Shown here: one piece after another, positions 1-8,021 of the stretch
Layout of the letters: each line of letters begins with the position of its first letter
How positions within the stretch are numbered: position 1 is the first letter of the stretch
Assembly (NCBI GenBank): GCA_964570565.1
Contig: CAZMYT010000003.1
Coordinates: forward strand, 248,001 to 312,000
Reading direction: 5' to 3'
Length of the DNA: 64,000 nucleotides
Origin: W0P28-013 sp964570565
Lineage (GTDB): Bacteria; Bacteroidota; Bacteroidia; Bacteroidales; Paludibacteraceae
Position numbers and translations under genes: made by a program
The notes under the pieces: model-generated
Database searches by the model: none
What the model was told of the DNA's origin: nothing
The model's input: the letters and a program-made list of their open reading frames with translations, nothing else

Positions 1-1684
1 CAGATGTCAACACCCAATAATCACCAGGGAAACAGAGTGCTTGACGAGTGGTAATAGATACTGGGACATCAAAATAATCGCCTTTACGTTTGGTAACCAA
101 TAAGGAAGACAAATCCAACACCTTATCTGAGATATTTAAAATTTCAATATAATCAACACCATCAGCTTTAGGATTAAAAAGCACCTCATTAATAACCACA
201 TCACCCGCCATTGGCTGCTGAGGCAATGACACACGTAACGACATAGAATCCAAAGACAAACCATCAACACACTTTAAATTCGAAATATGTAATACAGCCT
301 TTTCACTTACGGTAAGTGAATCATTCAAAATAAGTGACACGGCAGTAGCATACGGTTGGTTAGCTACAAGTGAGCGAACCGAAGAAGGCGCGAGTTGATA
401 ATTAATCATATTCAGTAATGTAGTATCCGCCATGGATTTTGAAAATTGCAATAATAATGTATCTGGAGCCAACACAGCAAGGTATTGCAATTGCGGTTCA
501 CGTTGATCAGATAAATTGGACGACACAGAATTCGGCGCAGAAGGAGTTCCACCTGCATTATTTTGCGAAGGCATCCAATTATCTTTAAAATTATCTAAAT
601 AATCAACATTTATACGCTCTAACGACCAACCGCCAGCTTTCTTAAATGCGTCGTCACCATACCACGCATCCGAAAAATCGGTCCACGCCACCACTTTTTG
701 CTCATCAGAAAGTAATGTAATAAGGGAGCCTGAATTAGGAATTGCCGGAAAAGATGAAACTGGAACAACTTGTCCATAAGTCAGAAAATCAGTTACTTTA
801 CTACTCGCACACAATAGCGCAAAAGTATGTGGCAACAATTCTCCCTCGATAATCGTTCCGCACTTATCGCCCACGCACAACGACCAACCTGCCAGATCTA
901 TCATTTCGTCTGTACGGTTATAAATTTCCACAAATTCCGTATTGGGTAAATGAATAACAGGATCAGGGTCAGCCAGTATTTCAGTAAACACGACATCGTG
1001 CTTAGACACATGTTGAATAGGTTTGATATAAGGTTGACCGACAGCAGAAATACTATCACAAGCAAAATTAGTTTTGTTTGATGAAGAATAATTAAAAAAC
1101 AACCCCGAATAAGCGGCTTTTAATAATGTTTTATCGCGACACGTGCCTTCAGATACGAATTGATTATCGGCAGTAAGTTGCGACCACAGTTGCCATTCCC
1201 CATCTGCACTCCGTTCAACTTTTAATTGCACGGAATAGCCAGCAACTGCAGGAAGCCTATTATCATTCCCATCAATTAATTTGGTGATTGTTAAACCATT
1301 TTGTCGATAGAGGGAAATCTCTTTAGTGGTTCCGCCCAACATCACAAAATAACCATTAAGTGATGATGATAAATCTAACGTATCGGAAACCAAATAAAAA
1401 CGCACATAATTCGCCGAAGTTAGTACCACTTTGATCGATAACGTGCACTCCCACGTGGCCGACATGATAGCTTGAGACTGAGTCGCTAAATACGCCTTAT
1501 TAGAACCCGTTGTCGCACCATTATCATTCAGTTGTAATTGCCCTGAATTATTCACTACGAATTTCGCTTCACTACCCTGCCAAAGAGGGTTTTGCGTAAA
1601 GTCTCCATCCGAAAAATTATCGGAAAATTGTGCATACATCGTCATAGAAAATAGCACTAGAAAAAACAGTAAAAATCTTTTCAT
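1..1684 (-). CDS. Lamin-tail-domain exported protein, C-terminus beyond left edge
   Basis: The reading frame starts with ATG at 1684 and stays open to the window edge, giving about 561 residues without a stop. The first 19 or so residues (MKRFLLFFLVLFSMTMYAQ) are a signal peptide. Residues 20 to about 200 look like a beta-sandwich (jelly-roll) region. Two lamin-tail (LTD) modules follow, near residues 230-330 (core EFVEIYNRTDEMIDLAGWSL) and 495-560 (core DYIEILNISDKVLDLSSLLV). In Bacteroidota, LTD proteins are usually secreted or surface proteins, often with a T9SS sorting domain at the C-terminus; that end is outside the window, so T9SS export is inference. The role is unknown. The gene is divergent from asd, which lies about 100 nt away. 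Confidence 0.8.
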   Translation of the reverse strand, partial: MKRFLLFFLVLFSMTMYAQFSDNFSDGDFTQNPLWQGSEAKFVVNNSGQLQLNDNGATTGSNKAYLATQSQAIMSATWECTLSIKVVLTSANYVRFYLVSDTLDLSSSLNGYFVMLGGTTKEISLYRQNGLTITKLIDGNDNRLPAVAGYSVQLKVERSADGEWQLWSQLTADNQFVSEGTCRDKTLLKAAYSGLFFNYSSSNKTNFACDSISAVGQPYIKPIQHVSKHDVVFTEILADPDPVIHLPNTEFVEIYNRTDEMIDLAGWSLCVGDKCGTIIEGELLPHTFALLCASSKVTDFLTYGQVVPVSSFPAIPNSGSLITLLSDEQKVVAWTDFSDAWYGDDAFKKAGGWSLERINVDYLDNFKDNWMPSQNNAGGTPSAPNSVSSNLSDQREPQLQYLAVLAPDTLLLQFSKSMADTTLLNMINYQLAPSSVRSLVANQPYATAVSLILNDSLTVSEKAVLHISNLKCVDGLSLDSMSLRVSLPQQPMAGDVVINEVLFNPKADGVDYIEILNISDKVLDLSSLLVTKRKGDYFDVPVSITTRQALCFPGDYWVLTS

Positions 1685-1688
1685 CTTC

Positions 1689-1721
1689 GTTGTAATTAAT
1701 GAACAAAAAATTGTATTTTTG
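1689..1721 (+). promoter_or_regulatory. Bacteroidetes-type promoter of asd
   Basis: GTTG at 1689-1692 and TATTTTTG at 1714-1721 are 21 nt apart, matching the -33/-7 pattern TTTG...TAnnTTTG. The asd start codon lies 65 nt downstream. Confidence 0.6.
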
Positions 1722-1786
1722 CTGACCGAATTTACTTCGTAAATATATTTATTTTTTTCAAAACTAACAAACTAAACTCTTTATCT

Positions 1787-2794
1787 ATGAAAGTAGCCAT
1801 TGTTGGCGTTAGCGGCGCCGTTGGTCAAGAATTTCTTAAAGTTTTGGCTGAACGACAGTTCCCCATTGACGAACTTTTACTATTTGGTTCGGCACGTAGT
1901 GCTGGTACCGAATACGAATTTAGAGGCAAGAAATATATCGTAAAAGAACTCCAACATGGAGATGACTTCAAAGGTGTAAATATAGCCTTTACATCGGCAG
2001 GAGCTTCTATTTCAAAAGAATTTGCGGCCGACATTACAAAATTTGGTGCCATTATGATTGACAATTCGAGTGCTTTCCGTATGGACACGGATGTGCCACT
2101 AGTTGTACCTGAAGTAAACGCAAGCGATGCTAAAATGTGCCCACGCGGTATTATTGCCAATCCAAACTGCACCACGATTCAAATGGTGGTAGCTTTAAAA
2201 GCCATCGAAGATATTTCACACATCAAACGCGTACACGTATCTACTTACCAAGCAGCCAGTGGTGCTGGAGCGGCTGCCATGGATGAATTGGAAGAACAAT
2301 ATCGTCAAGTGTTGAATGGAGAACCTGCCACCGTAAATAAATTTGCGTATCAATTGGCTTACAATCTGATTCCTCATATTGATGTATTTACTGAAAACGG
2401 TTACACCAAAGAGGAGATGAAGATGTATCACGAAACACGCAAAATCATGCATTCTGACGTAGAAGTAAGTGCCACTTGTGTACGCGTTCCTTCGTTACGT
2501 GCGCACTCGGAAAATGTGTGGGTTGAAACCGAAAAACCTATTTCGGTAGAAGCTGCCCGTGAAGCTTTTGCTGCGGCCGATGGTGTAATTTTACAAGATA
2601 ATCCTGCCAACAAGGAATACCCAATGCCTTTGTTTGTTTCAGGAAAAGATCCTGTATTTGTGGGACGCATTCGTAAAGATTTAGCGAATCCTAATGGATT
2701 AACCTTTTGGTGTGTAAGCGACCAAATCAAAAAAGGCGCCGCTTTAAATGCTGTTCAAATTGCAGAATATCTCATTAATGATTCAAAAAAATAA
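1787..2794 (+). CDS. asd: Aspartate-semialdehyde dehydrogenase
   Basis: This enzyme reduces aspartyl phosphate to aspartate semialdehyde with NADPH in the cytoplasm, the branch step to lysine/diaminopimelate, threonine and methionine. The N-terminal dinucleotide-binding loop is VGVSGAVGQEF (residues 7-17). The catalytic cysteine is C128 in NPNCTTIQ, and the catalytic histidine is probably H240 in LRAHSENV. The length of 335 aa is normal for the family. It is monocistronic, with its own promoter and a strong terminator. The next enzymes of the threonine branch are in the thrA fusion at 17.3-19.8 kb, which is not linked in an operon. Confidence 0.97.
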   Translation: MKVAIVGVSGAVGQEFLKVLAERQFPIDELLLFGSARSAGTEYEFRGKKYIVKELQHGDDFKGVNIAFTSAGASISKEFAADITKFGAIMIDNSSAFRMDTDVPLVVPEVNASDAKMCPRGIIANPNCTTIQMVVALKAIEDISHIKRVHVSTYQAASGAGAAAMDELEEQYRQVLNGEPATVNKFAYQLAYNLIPHIDVFTENGYTKEEMKMYHETRKIMHSDVEVSATCVRVPSLRAHSENVWVETEKPISVEAAREAFAAADGVILQDNPANKEYPMPLFVSGKDPVFVGRIRKDLANPNGLTFWCVSDQIKKGAALNAVQIAEYLINDSKK

Positions 2795-2827
2795 GCCATC
2801 GTTTTAAAAGATGCCTATTTCTCAAAC

Positions 2828-2860
2828 AAAAACAGTCTTTAAATTAAAGACTGTTTTTTT
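2828..2860 (+). terminator. Rho-independent terminator of asd
   Basis: Perfect hairpin with arms AAACAGTCTTTAA and TTAAAGACTGTTT, followed by a T run, 34 nt after the asd stop. Confidence 0.85.
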
Positions 2861-2916
2861 ATTACCGCTTTGGTATATAAAAAAATAAGAGCCAGTAAAC
2901 TGACTCTTATTTCTAG

Positions 2917-2990
2917 TAGCGGGAACGAGAGTTGAACTCGTGACCTCCGGGTTATGAATCCGACGCTCTAACCAACTGAGCTATCCCGCC
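2917..2990 (-). tRNA. tRNA-Met (anticodon CAU)
   Basis: The minus strand folds into a full cloverleaf of 74 nt. The acceptor arms are GGCGGGA and TCCCGCT with a G1-U72 wobble, the D stem is GCTC/GAGC, the anticodon loop is TTCATAA and the T arm is ACGAG/CTCGT with loop TTCAACT. The discriminator is A73 and no CCA is encoded. The paired 1-72 position and the C11-G24 pair argue against an initiator tRNA. It is probably elongator Met, although a lysidine-modified Ile2 tRNA cannot be excluded by eye. The anticodon stem carries an A31-C39 mismatch. Confidence 0.92.
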
Positions 2991-3013
2991 ATCTATTCCT
3001 ATTTTTAGGAGTG

Positions 3014-3045
3014 CAAAGGTAAGCATTTTTCACGAAAACCACAAA
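3014..3045 (-). promoter_or_regulatory. Promoter of tRNA-Met
   Basis: On the minus strand, TTTG (3045-3042), 20 nt, then TACCTTTG (3021-3014) matches the Bacteroidetes consensus, 23 nt upstream of the mature tRNA 5' end. Confidence 0.75.
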
Positions 3046-3080
3046 GACTTTTCTTAAAAAATTGCTTTTACCCCTTTAAT

Positions 3081-3473
3081 CTACAATTTAGAAGCAATAG
3101 CCGACGCTATTTGAATCATTTCCTGAGCCGATAATGTTAATTTCGGATTAGAAATAATCATATCTGATTCTTTGGTAATAGGAATCAGATGCACATGAGT
3201 ATGAGGCACTTCCATGCCCATTACTGCCACACCAACACGTTTACAAGGGATTGTAGCACCAATCGCCACAGCCACTTTTTTTGCAAACAACATTAAACCT
3301 GCATACGTCTCATCATCAAGATTAAAAATATAATCTTCCTCACATTTAGGAATAACCAACGTATGACCTTTAGTCATAGGATTAATATCCAAAAAGGCAA
3401 AATAACGTTCATCCTCCGCTACTTTGTAACAAGGTATTTCGCCATTGATAATACGTGTAAAAATGGTAGCCAT
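3081..3473 (-). CDS. HIT-family nucleotide-binding protein
   Basis: This is a 130-residue histidine-triad protein. The signature H91-T-H93-V-H95 followed by LIP is intact, and the N-terminal region FTRIINGEIPCYKVAED is typical of HinT-like nucleoside phosphoramidate hydrolases. Such proteins hydrolyse AMP-linked phosphoramidates or dinucleoside polyphosphates in the cytoplasm; the physiological substrate is usually unclear. The ATG lies 4 nt after the greA stop, so the two genes are almost certainly cotranscribed from the greA promoter. Confidence 0.93.
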   Translation of the reverse strand: MATIFTRIINGEIPCYKVAEDERYFAFLDINPMTKGHTLVIPKCEEDYIFNLDDETYAGLMLFAKKVAVAIGATIPCKRVGVAVMGMEVPHTHVHLIPITKESDMIISNPKLTLSAQEMIQIASAIASKL

Positions 3474-3477
3474 AGAC

Positions 3478-3948
3478 TTATAATGAGATAGCTAAAACTT
3501 CTAATTTAATAAGACCAGAAGGTACTTGTAACTCTGCGATTTCACCAATTTTCTTACCAAGTAATCCTTTAGCAATAGGTGTCGTAATCGCTAATTTGCC
3601 CTCACGAATATTCGCTTCGCTTTCAGCAACAATCATATACTCCATTTCTTGTCCATTAGCCTGATTGCGTACACGTACTTTGGTCATAATTTGAACACTA
3701 TCGGTATTCAATTTACTTTCATCAATAAGGCGAGCATTAGCCAATCGTTCTTTGAGTTGCGAAATTTTCATTTCCAACATCCCTTGAGCCTCTTTTGCCG
3801 CATCGTATTCAGCATTTTCAGACAAATCGCCTTTATCGCGTGCTTCTGCTATTTGATGTGAAATAAGTGGACGTTCCACGGTTTCCATATGCTCGATTTG
3901 CTCTAACAATTTTTTGTAACCATCTTCGGTCATGTAAACTGCAGCCAT
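3478..3948 (-). CDS. greA: Transcription elongation factor GreA
   Basis: GreA enters the RNA polymerase secondary channel and stimulates cleavage of backtracked transcripts. The protein starts MAAVYMTEDGYKKLLEQIEH and has the two-helix N-terminal coiled coil carrying the acidic tip (LSENAEYDAAKEAQG), then the FKBP-like C-terminal domain (residues about 80-156). The start at 3948 gives 156 aa, the usual length. A longer frame opening at 4038 is rejected because its first codon falls inside the -7 promoter element. The RNA leader of about 80 nt contains a terminator-like hairpin. The HIT gene follows in the same operon. Confidence 0.95.
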   Translation of the reverse strand: MAAVYMTEDGYKKLLEQIEHMETVERPLISHQIAEARDKGDLSENAEYDAAKEAQGMLEMKISQLKERLANARLIDESKLNTDSVQIMTKVRVRNQANGQEMEYMIVAESEANIREGKLAITTPIAKGLLGKKIGEIAELQVPSGLIKLEVLAISL

Positions 3949-3978
3949 AAAAAATGAGGATTTAATTATTAATGATAA

Positions 3979-4008
3979 AACAAAAAGAATTCCAACATAG
4001 AGTTGGAA
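3979..4008 (-). promoter_or_regulatory. Terminator-like hairpin in the greA leader
   Basis: On the minus strand, TTCCAAC (4008-4002), loop TCTAT, GTTGGAA (3996-3990) forms a 7-bp stem followed by a U-rich tract (TTCTTTTTGTTTT). It lies between the promoter and the greA start and could act as a transcription attenuator. The fold is seen in the sequence; the function is inferred. Confidence 0.55.
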
Positions 4009-4035
4009 CCCTTCCGACGTGTCATAAACACTATG

Positions 4036-4066
4036 CAAAGATACTCTTTTTTTTTGATATTACAAA
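4036..4066 (-). promoter_or_regulatory. Promoter of greA-HIT
   Basis: TTTG (4066-4063), 19 nt, TATCTTTG (4043-4036) on the minus strand is a perfect Bacteroidetes promoter. Confidence 0.8.
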
Positions 4067-4075
4067 TTTTGTAAT

Positions 4076-4489
4076 TTAATATTTTCGAGTTAAAATTTCG
4101 GAATATATAATAGCCTTAGCAGCATCTTCTTGATCGTCAAGCTCCACTAAAAGAGACGATTGTGACACCTCCTGATCGTTTACCACTGCCGTTCGATTTA
4201 CTACCGAGCGTGCACCTTCAGCTGCTGACACAACCGAAACCATAGGCTCTTGCGTGGGCGATACAGAGACAGCTTTTGCTACCACAGGAGCCACTTTCAC
4301 AGGAGCTGGTTCTGGAGTATCAACTAACTCTTTACCCTCAGCCATTTGTTTAATAATTTCCTGCCAATTGGTTGCTGGCGCGGGATGTTCATTGGGCTCC
4401 GTTTCCTTCTTTTTTTTCTTGCCAAAAAAGCTAGAAACAACTGCTATAGCAATAAAAATCAAATAAATATAATCGCCTAAATCTTTCAT
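4076..4489 (-). CDS. Small single-pass membrane protein, unknown function
   Basis: 137 residues. Residues about 8-22 (YIYLIFIAIAVVSSF) form one membrane helix, followed by a basic patch (GKKKKKE), so the rest should face the cytoplasm. The remainder is rich in Pro, Ala, Val and acidic residues and probably disordered, ending in a short helical segment (AAKAIIYSEILTRKY). I do not recognise a named family, though short proteins with this layout are common in Bacteroidales. It sits between the greA operon and comM, 25 nt after the comM stop, and may be cotranscribed with comM. Confidence 0.7.
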   Translation of the reverse strand: MKDLGDYIYLIFIAIAVVSSFFGKKKKKETEPNEHPAPATNWQEIIKQMAEGKELVDTPEPAPVKVAPVVAKAVSVSPTQEPMVSVVSAAEGARSVVNRTAVVNDQEVSQSSLLVELDDQEDAAKAIIYSEILTRKY

Positions 4490-4514
4490 AATAATCTATT
4501 TTAATATATTTAGG

Positions 4515-6053
4515 TTAACCTGCCCAACCTTCTCTATCAAGGTTACGGTAATTAATGGCTTCTGCCAAATGCTGTATCTGTATCGATTCACTTTCGTCTA
4601 AATCCGCTATCGTGCGTGATACTTTTAAAATACGGTCGTAAGCACGCGCCGATAGATTCATACGCAACATAGCCGCCTTCAGTAATTCTTGGCCTGCAGA
4701 ATCAATCACAGCATATTTACGCAATAATTTGGACGACATTTGCGCATTACAATACACACCTTCAGCATCTTTAAAACGAGCCTCTTGCATATGACGAGCT
4801 TTCATCACACGCTCGCGAATCTGCGCACTAGGTTCTGCTGGAGCAGCTTCTGATAACTTATCAAACGGAACAGGAATAATTTCAATGTGCATATCAATGC
4901 GATCCAACAAAGGCCCAGAAATGCGACTTAAATATTTTTGAACCATACCTGGCGAACAAACACATTCGCGATCGGGATGATTATAGTAACCACACGGACA
5001 AGGATTCATAGAGGCCACTAACATGAAACTCGCTGGATATTCTACCGCAAATTTTGCGCGCGAAATGGCTATTTTACGATCTTCAAGCGGTTGACGCATA
5101 ACTTCCAATACCGTACGTTTAAATTCAGGTAATTCGTCCAAAAACAAAACACCATTATGAGCTAACGATATTTCTCCAGGTTGTGGAAAAGCTCCGCCAC
5201 CCACTAAAGCCACATCAGAAATGGTATGATGCGGACTCCGAAATGGGCGTTGTGCCATCAATGCGGTATCGCGATCAATTTTTCCTGCCACCGAGTGAAT
5301 CTTGGTCGTTTCAAGTGCCTCGTGCAATGTGAGTGGAGGTAATATGGTTGGAATACGTTTTGCCATCATCGATTTGCCAGCTCCCGGAGGACCAACCATA
5401 ATGATATTATGTCCACCTGCAGCAGCTACTTCAATGGCTCGTTTTACATTTTCTTGACCTTTTACATCCGCAAAATCAATATCAAACGCATTGACACGAG
5501 CAAAAAATTCTTCGCGCGTATTCACCTCAGTGCGTTCTAATGTTTTCTTATGATTGAAAAAGTCAACTACATCCGTAATATTTTCAACGCCAAACACATC
5601 CAAATCATTGACTACCGCTGCTTCTTTACTGTTTTCTTTAGGTAAAATAAAACCTTTAAAGCCTAATTCACGCGCTAAAATAGCAATCGGCAAAACACCT
5701 TTCACGGGTTTCAAGGTTCCATCAAGCGACAATTCGCCCATGATAACATATTGTTCTATATCAGCAGCATCTATCACTTCGCTGGCGGCCAACATACCAA
5801 TAGCAAGGGGTAAATCGTATGCCGAACCTTCCTTACGAATATCGGCTGGTGCCATATTTATAACCACTTGCTTGCGCGGAACGGGTATTTTATTGTACTG
5901 TAAAGCAGACATTATACGTTCGTGGCTTTCCTTCACAGCATTGTCGGGCAAACCCACCAAAAAGAATTTGATGCCAGCCGAGATATTCACCTCTATGGTT
6001 ACCAAAGTAGCTTTGATGCCTTGAACTGCCGCTCCAAAAGTTTTAACTAACAT
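4515..6053 (-). CDS. comM: YifB/ComM-family Mg-chelatase-like AAA+ ATPase
   Basis: 512 residues, the normal family length. Residues 1-190 are the Lon-protease-like ChlI domain. The AAA+ core has Walker A GPPGAGKSMM (lysine near residue 227) and Walker B VLFLDELPEF, and a four-cysteine insertion (NPCPCGYYNHPDRECVCSPG) precedes the C-terminal Mg-chelatase domain. In naturally transformable bacteria, ComM is a hexameric helicase that promotes branch migration during integration of incoming DNA. The gene is widespread in non-competent species too, so competence is not implied. A large antisense frame at 5554-6024 is a shadow. Confidence 0.93.
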   Translation of the reverse strand: MLVKTFGAAVQGIKATLVTIEVNISAGIKFFLVGLPDNAVKESHERIMSALQYNKIPVPRKQVVINMAPADIRKEGSAYDLPLAIGMLAASEVIDAADIEQYVIMGELSLDGTLKPVKGVLPIAILARELGFKGFILPKENSKEAAVVNDLDVFGVENITDVVDFFNHKKTLERTEVNTREEFFARVNAFDIDFADVKGQENVKRAIEVAAAGGHNIIMVGPPGAGKSMMAKRIPTILPPLTLHEALETTKIHSVAGKIDRDTALMAQRPFRSPHHTISDVALVGGGAFPQPGEISLAHNGVLFLDELPEFKRTVLEVMRQPLEDRKIAISRAKFAVEYPASFMLVASMNPCPCGYYNHPDRECVCSPGMVQKYLSRISGPLLDRIDMHIEIIPVPFDKLSEAAPAEPSAQIRERVMKARHMQEARFKDAEGVYCNAQMSSKLLRKYAVIDSAGQELLKAAMLRMNLSARAYDRILKVSRTIADLDESESIQIQHLAEAINYRNLDREGWAG

Positions 6054-6108
6054 ACGATTTGTTTAAACGCTAAGGATTTAAAGATGAGGAACTGATATAA
6101 AACTCTCA

Positions 6109-6142
6109 CAAAGATACTCATTTATTTGACATTTCGCCCAAC
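6109..6142 (-). promoter_or_regulatory. Promoter of comM
   Basis: Minus-strand TATCTTTG at 6116-6109 with GTTG at 6142-6139 (22 nt spacing), about 55 nt upstream of the start codon. Confidence 0.6.
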
Positions 6143-6160
6143 TCTATCAAGAATTAGCTA

Positions 6161-7027
6161 TTAGAACTTCGAGAGCCAAATAGTACTCATCGACTTGTCG
6201 GCAATCACAAATTGATCGTGCCACCAAACAAGTGAAGACGGGTTCTGCCATTTCATAGGTACAGCCATAAAATCGACAACACCTGTAGCAAATTCTAACC
6301 GACCAAGTTTGTCGCTATTTTTATCAATAAAATAGAGCGATTCGCCATCGGACGTTAATGCCAAATCTTGATATTGTCCAATTCTATGCGTTATAGGCTG
6401 TGCCACCGGATTACTTAAATCATCAATCATGTAAATAACATTGAATTCAGTGGGCTCGCCATACGTCGTAGAAGAACCTATAAACAGATGATAATCGGAC
6501 ACACATAAACTGGTAGCACCTGGCACCACGGCATAAACAGCCAACGACCCAACATCAATATGAGCTAGATTACTAATATCTAAAGCATAAATACTACTCG
6601 TATTAGTAACCGATGCGAGTAATACATTACCAACAATGACCACATCACTCACGAAATCATTTCCTTCGGGAAATGGAATCACTTGTGGTTGGCCAGACGT
6701 TTCATTTAAATTATATACAACCACTTTATTGACATCGGCCACAAATAAATAATCGTCCTTGACAGCCATGCCTTTAGGAGCTGAAAGCGTGCCATCGGCA
6801 GGAATGAGAATAGACGTAACGCCTTCTTTGTGAAACGCGATATAGCCTTTCCCTTCCTGATTTAAAGGGTTGATAGAATCGGTGCCCCAATTGGAAATAA
6901 GTAACCCTTCTCGATAAGGACAAACGCTATAACAGATTTGTAGATTCCGTGTCAGAACATCTTTTTCACGCACACAAGCCACCATGGCAAGAACCACCAA
7001 GAGGCCAATCATGTTTTTGTATTTCAT
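6161..7027 (-). CDS. Lipoprotein with a predicted beta-propeller fold
   Basis: 288 residues. The N-terminus (MKYKNMIGLLVVLAMVAC) is a lipoprotein signal with lipobox cysteine C18. The body has recurring blade-like strand motifs (GLLISNWGTDS, GMAVKDDYLFVADVNKVVVYN, VIVGNVLLASVTNTSSIYALD, DLALTSDGESLYFIDKNS), as in YncE/NHL-type beta-propellers. No catalytic motif stands out, so ligand or protein binding in the periplasm is more likely than catalysis, but this is inference. A TATCTTTG box lies just upstream. Confidence 0.7.
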   Translation of the reverse strand: MKYKNMIGLLVVLAMVACVREKDVLTRNLQICYSVCPYREGLLISNWGTDSINPLNQEGKGYIAFHKEGVTSILIPADGTLSAPKGMAVKDDYLFVADVNKVVVYNLNETSGQPQVIPFPEGNDFVSDVVIVGNVLLASVTNTSSIYALDISNLAHIDVGSLAVYAVVPGATSLCVSDYHLFIGSSTTYGEPTEFNVIYMIDDLSNPVAQPITHRIGQYQDLALTSDGESLYFIDKNSDKLGRLEFATGVVDFMAVPMKWQNPSSLVWWHDQFVIADKSMSTIWLSKF

Positions 7028-7054
7028 AGTTTCAAATAAACCTTAAATTTAGAA

Positions 7055-7075
7055 CAAAGATAGTACATATCTTTG
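7055..7075 (-). promoter_or_regulatory. -7 element within a perfect palindrome upstream of the propeller lipoprotein
   Basis: The minus-strand TATCTTTG (7062-7055) would serve the gene starting at 7027. A second TATCTTTG on the plus strand (7068-7075) makes a palindrome with 8-bp arms and a 5-nt spacer. No well-spaced TTTG was found for the minus direction. Confidence 0.45.
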
Positions 7076-7084
7076 AACCCAAAA

Positions 7085-7130
7085 AACAAAAAAGTGCCAA
7101 ACACGTTGACACGCTTTTGGCACTTTTTTA
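7085..7130 (-). terminator. Terminator of the LPP20-like gene
   Basis: AAAAAGTGCCAAA and TTTGGCACTTTTT arms around a loop of about 13 nt. Both ends carry A/T runs, so it can act in both directions; it lies 17 nt after the stop of the gene at 7147. Confidence 0.85.
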
Positions 7131-7146
7131 AAATAACAAGATGAAC

Positions 7147-7707
7147 TTATTTCAATTTGTTCATTTCTTCGTCAAATGTTTGTTTGAATTTTTCGTATTC
7201 GTAATCGATACGCAATTTATCGTCAGCTTTCACAGCATTAGCTACTTTTTCAGCTACTTCTGGACCACCTAGTTCAACTACGATGTAGCAACGGAATTTA
7301 CCTTCTGGAGTACGAGTAGTTTCGTCACAGATGACAATGGTTCCGCCTAATTCACGATTAACTACGGTACGAGATAAATCTTGGAATTTGCTTTTTGCTT
7401 CTTCTTCTTCACCCATTTGATAAGATGATGCATAATTATCAACTACACGTTTGATAGTGGCGTTAATTTGAGTAGCCAATTCAGCACGTGCATTTTGTAA
7501 TGCTTTAGAGCGAGCAATTTGCATGTCGGTGCTGAAACCCATACCTAACGCACGGAATGTTTTGCTGTTACTTTGATAATCTTTGCCAGAGCAAGGAACA
7601 GTTACAGACACATCACCTTTGTAAGCTTCTTGTTGTTTGGCTTCTTTTTTTGATGCGCAACCAACCGATAATAAAGCGATAGCAACAAATAGGAATACTT
7701 TTTTCAT
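7147..7707 (-). CDS. LPP20-family lipoprotein
   Basis: 186 residues with a lipoprotein signal (MKKVFLFVAIALLSVGC, lipobox cysteine C17). Residues about 50-150 resemble the LPP20 fold: a region beginning FRALGMGFSTDMQIARSKAL, where a run of alanine-rich helix (ALQNARAELATQINATIKR) precedes a strand segment carrying RCYIVVELG. The C-terminus is a charged helix (YEKFKQTFDEEMNK). LPP20 proteins are membrane-anchored and of largely unknown function. A second, larger LPP20-like protein is encoded at 46.8-48.2 kb. Single-gene unit with its own promoter, long leader and terminator. Confidence 0.8.
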   Translation of the reverse strand: MKKVFLFVAIALLSVGCASKKEAKQQEAYKGDVSVTVPCSGKDYQSNSKTFRALGMGFSTDMQIARSKALQNARAELATQINATIKRVVDNYASSYQMGEEEEAKSKFQDLSRTVVNRELGGTIVICDETTRTPEGKFRCYIVVELGGPEVAEKVANAVKADDKLRIDYEYEKFKQTFDEEMNKLK

Positions 7708-8021
7708 AATGAAAAGATTTTAAAATTAAAAAATAGTTTTATTGTTTCTGTTTAACATTTACAAATACCGTGCTAGAATATGTGTTTCTCAAAATAAATT
7801 TTACAACTAATTAAAAATCAACATATTAATTTTTAATAAATTTTTATTCTGTCGGCTAACACTACGTATAGTGGTATAAATAAGTTTCAAGTAGGCAAAT
7901 GTATACGTTATTCCGTGAATTACCAAATTAATTGCAAAAAAGGTTTAAATTTCATATCATTCACTCTTTTTCTGCACCACTCACATCAAGCTGACTAAAC
8001 ATTAACAGCGTTTTGCCGTAG
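7708..8021. other. Intergenic region of 314 nt
   Basis: Very AT-rich. It holds the promoter (7896-7927) and the inferred long leader of the LPP20-like gene. A weak AT-only inverted repeat (ATTAAAAAT...AATTTTTAAT) lies at about 7810-7836. No convincing terminator for the U32 gene and no small ORF were seen. Confidence 0.6.
7896..7927 (-). promoter_or_regulatory. Promoter of the LPP20-like gene
   Basis: Minus-strand TTTG (7927-7924), 20 nt, TACATTTG (7903-7896) fits the consensus. It implies an untranslated leader of about 180 nt before the start at 7707. Confidence 0.65.

Noticed and set aside
3949..4038. N-terminal extension of GreA by 30 residues
   Set aside because: The first codon lies in the -7 promoter element and the extension is not part of the GreA family; the true start is 3948.
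5554..6024. 156-codon plus-strand frame inside comM
   Set aside because: Antisense shadow of a well-conserved gene; no start signals and no recognisable protein features.
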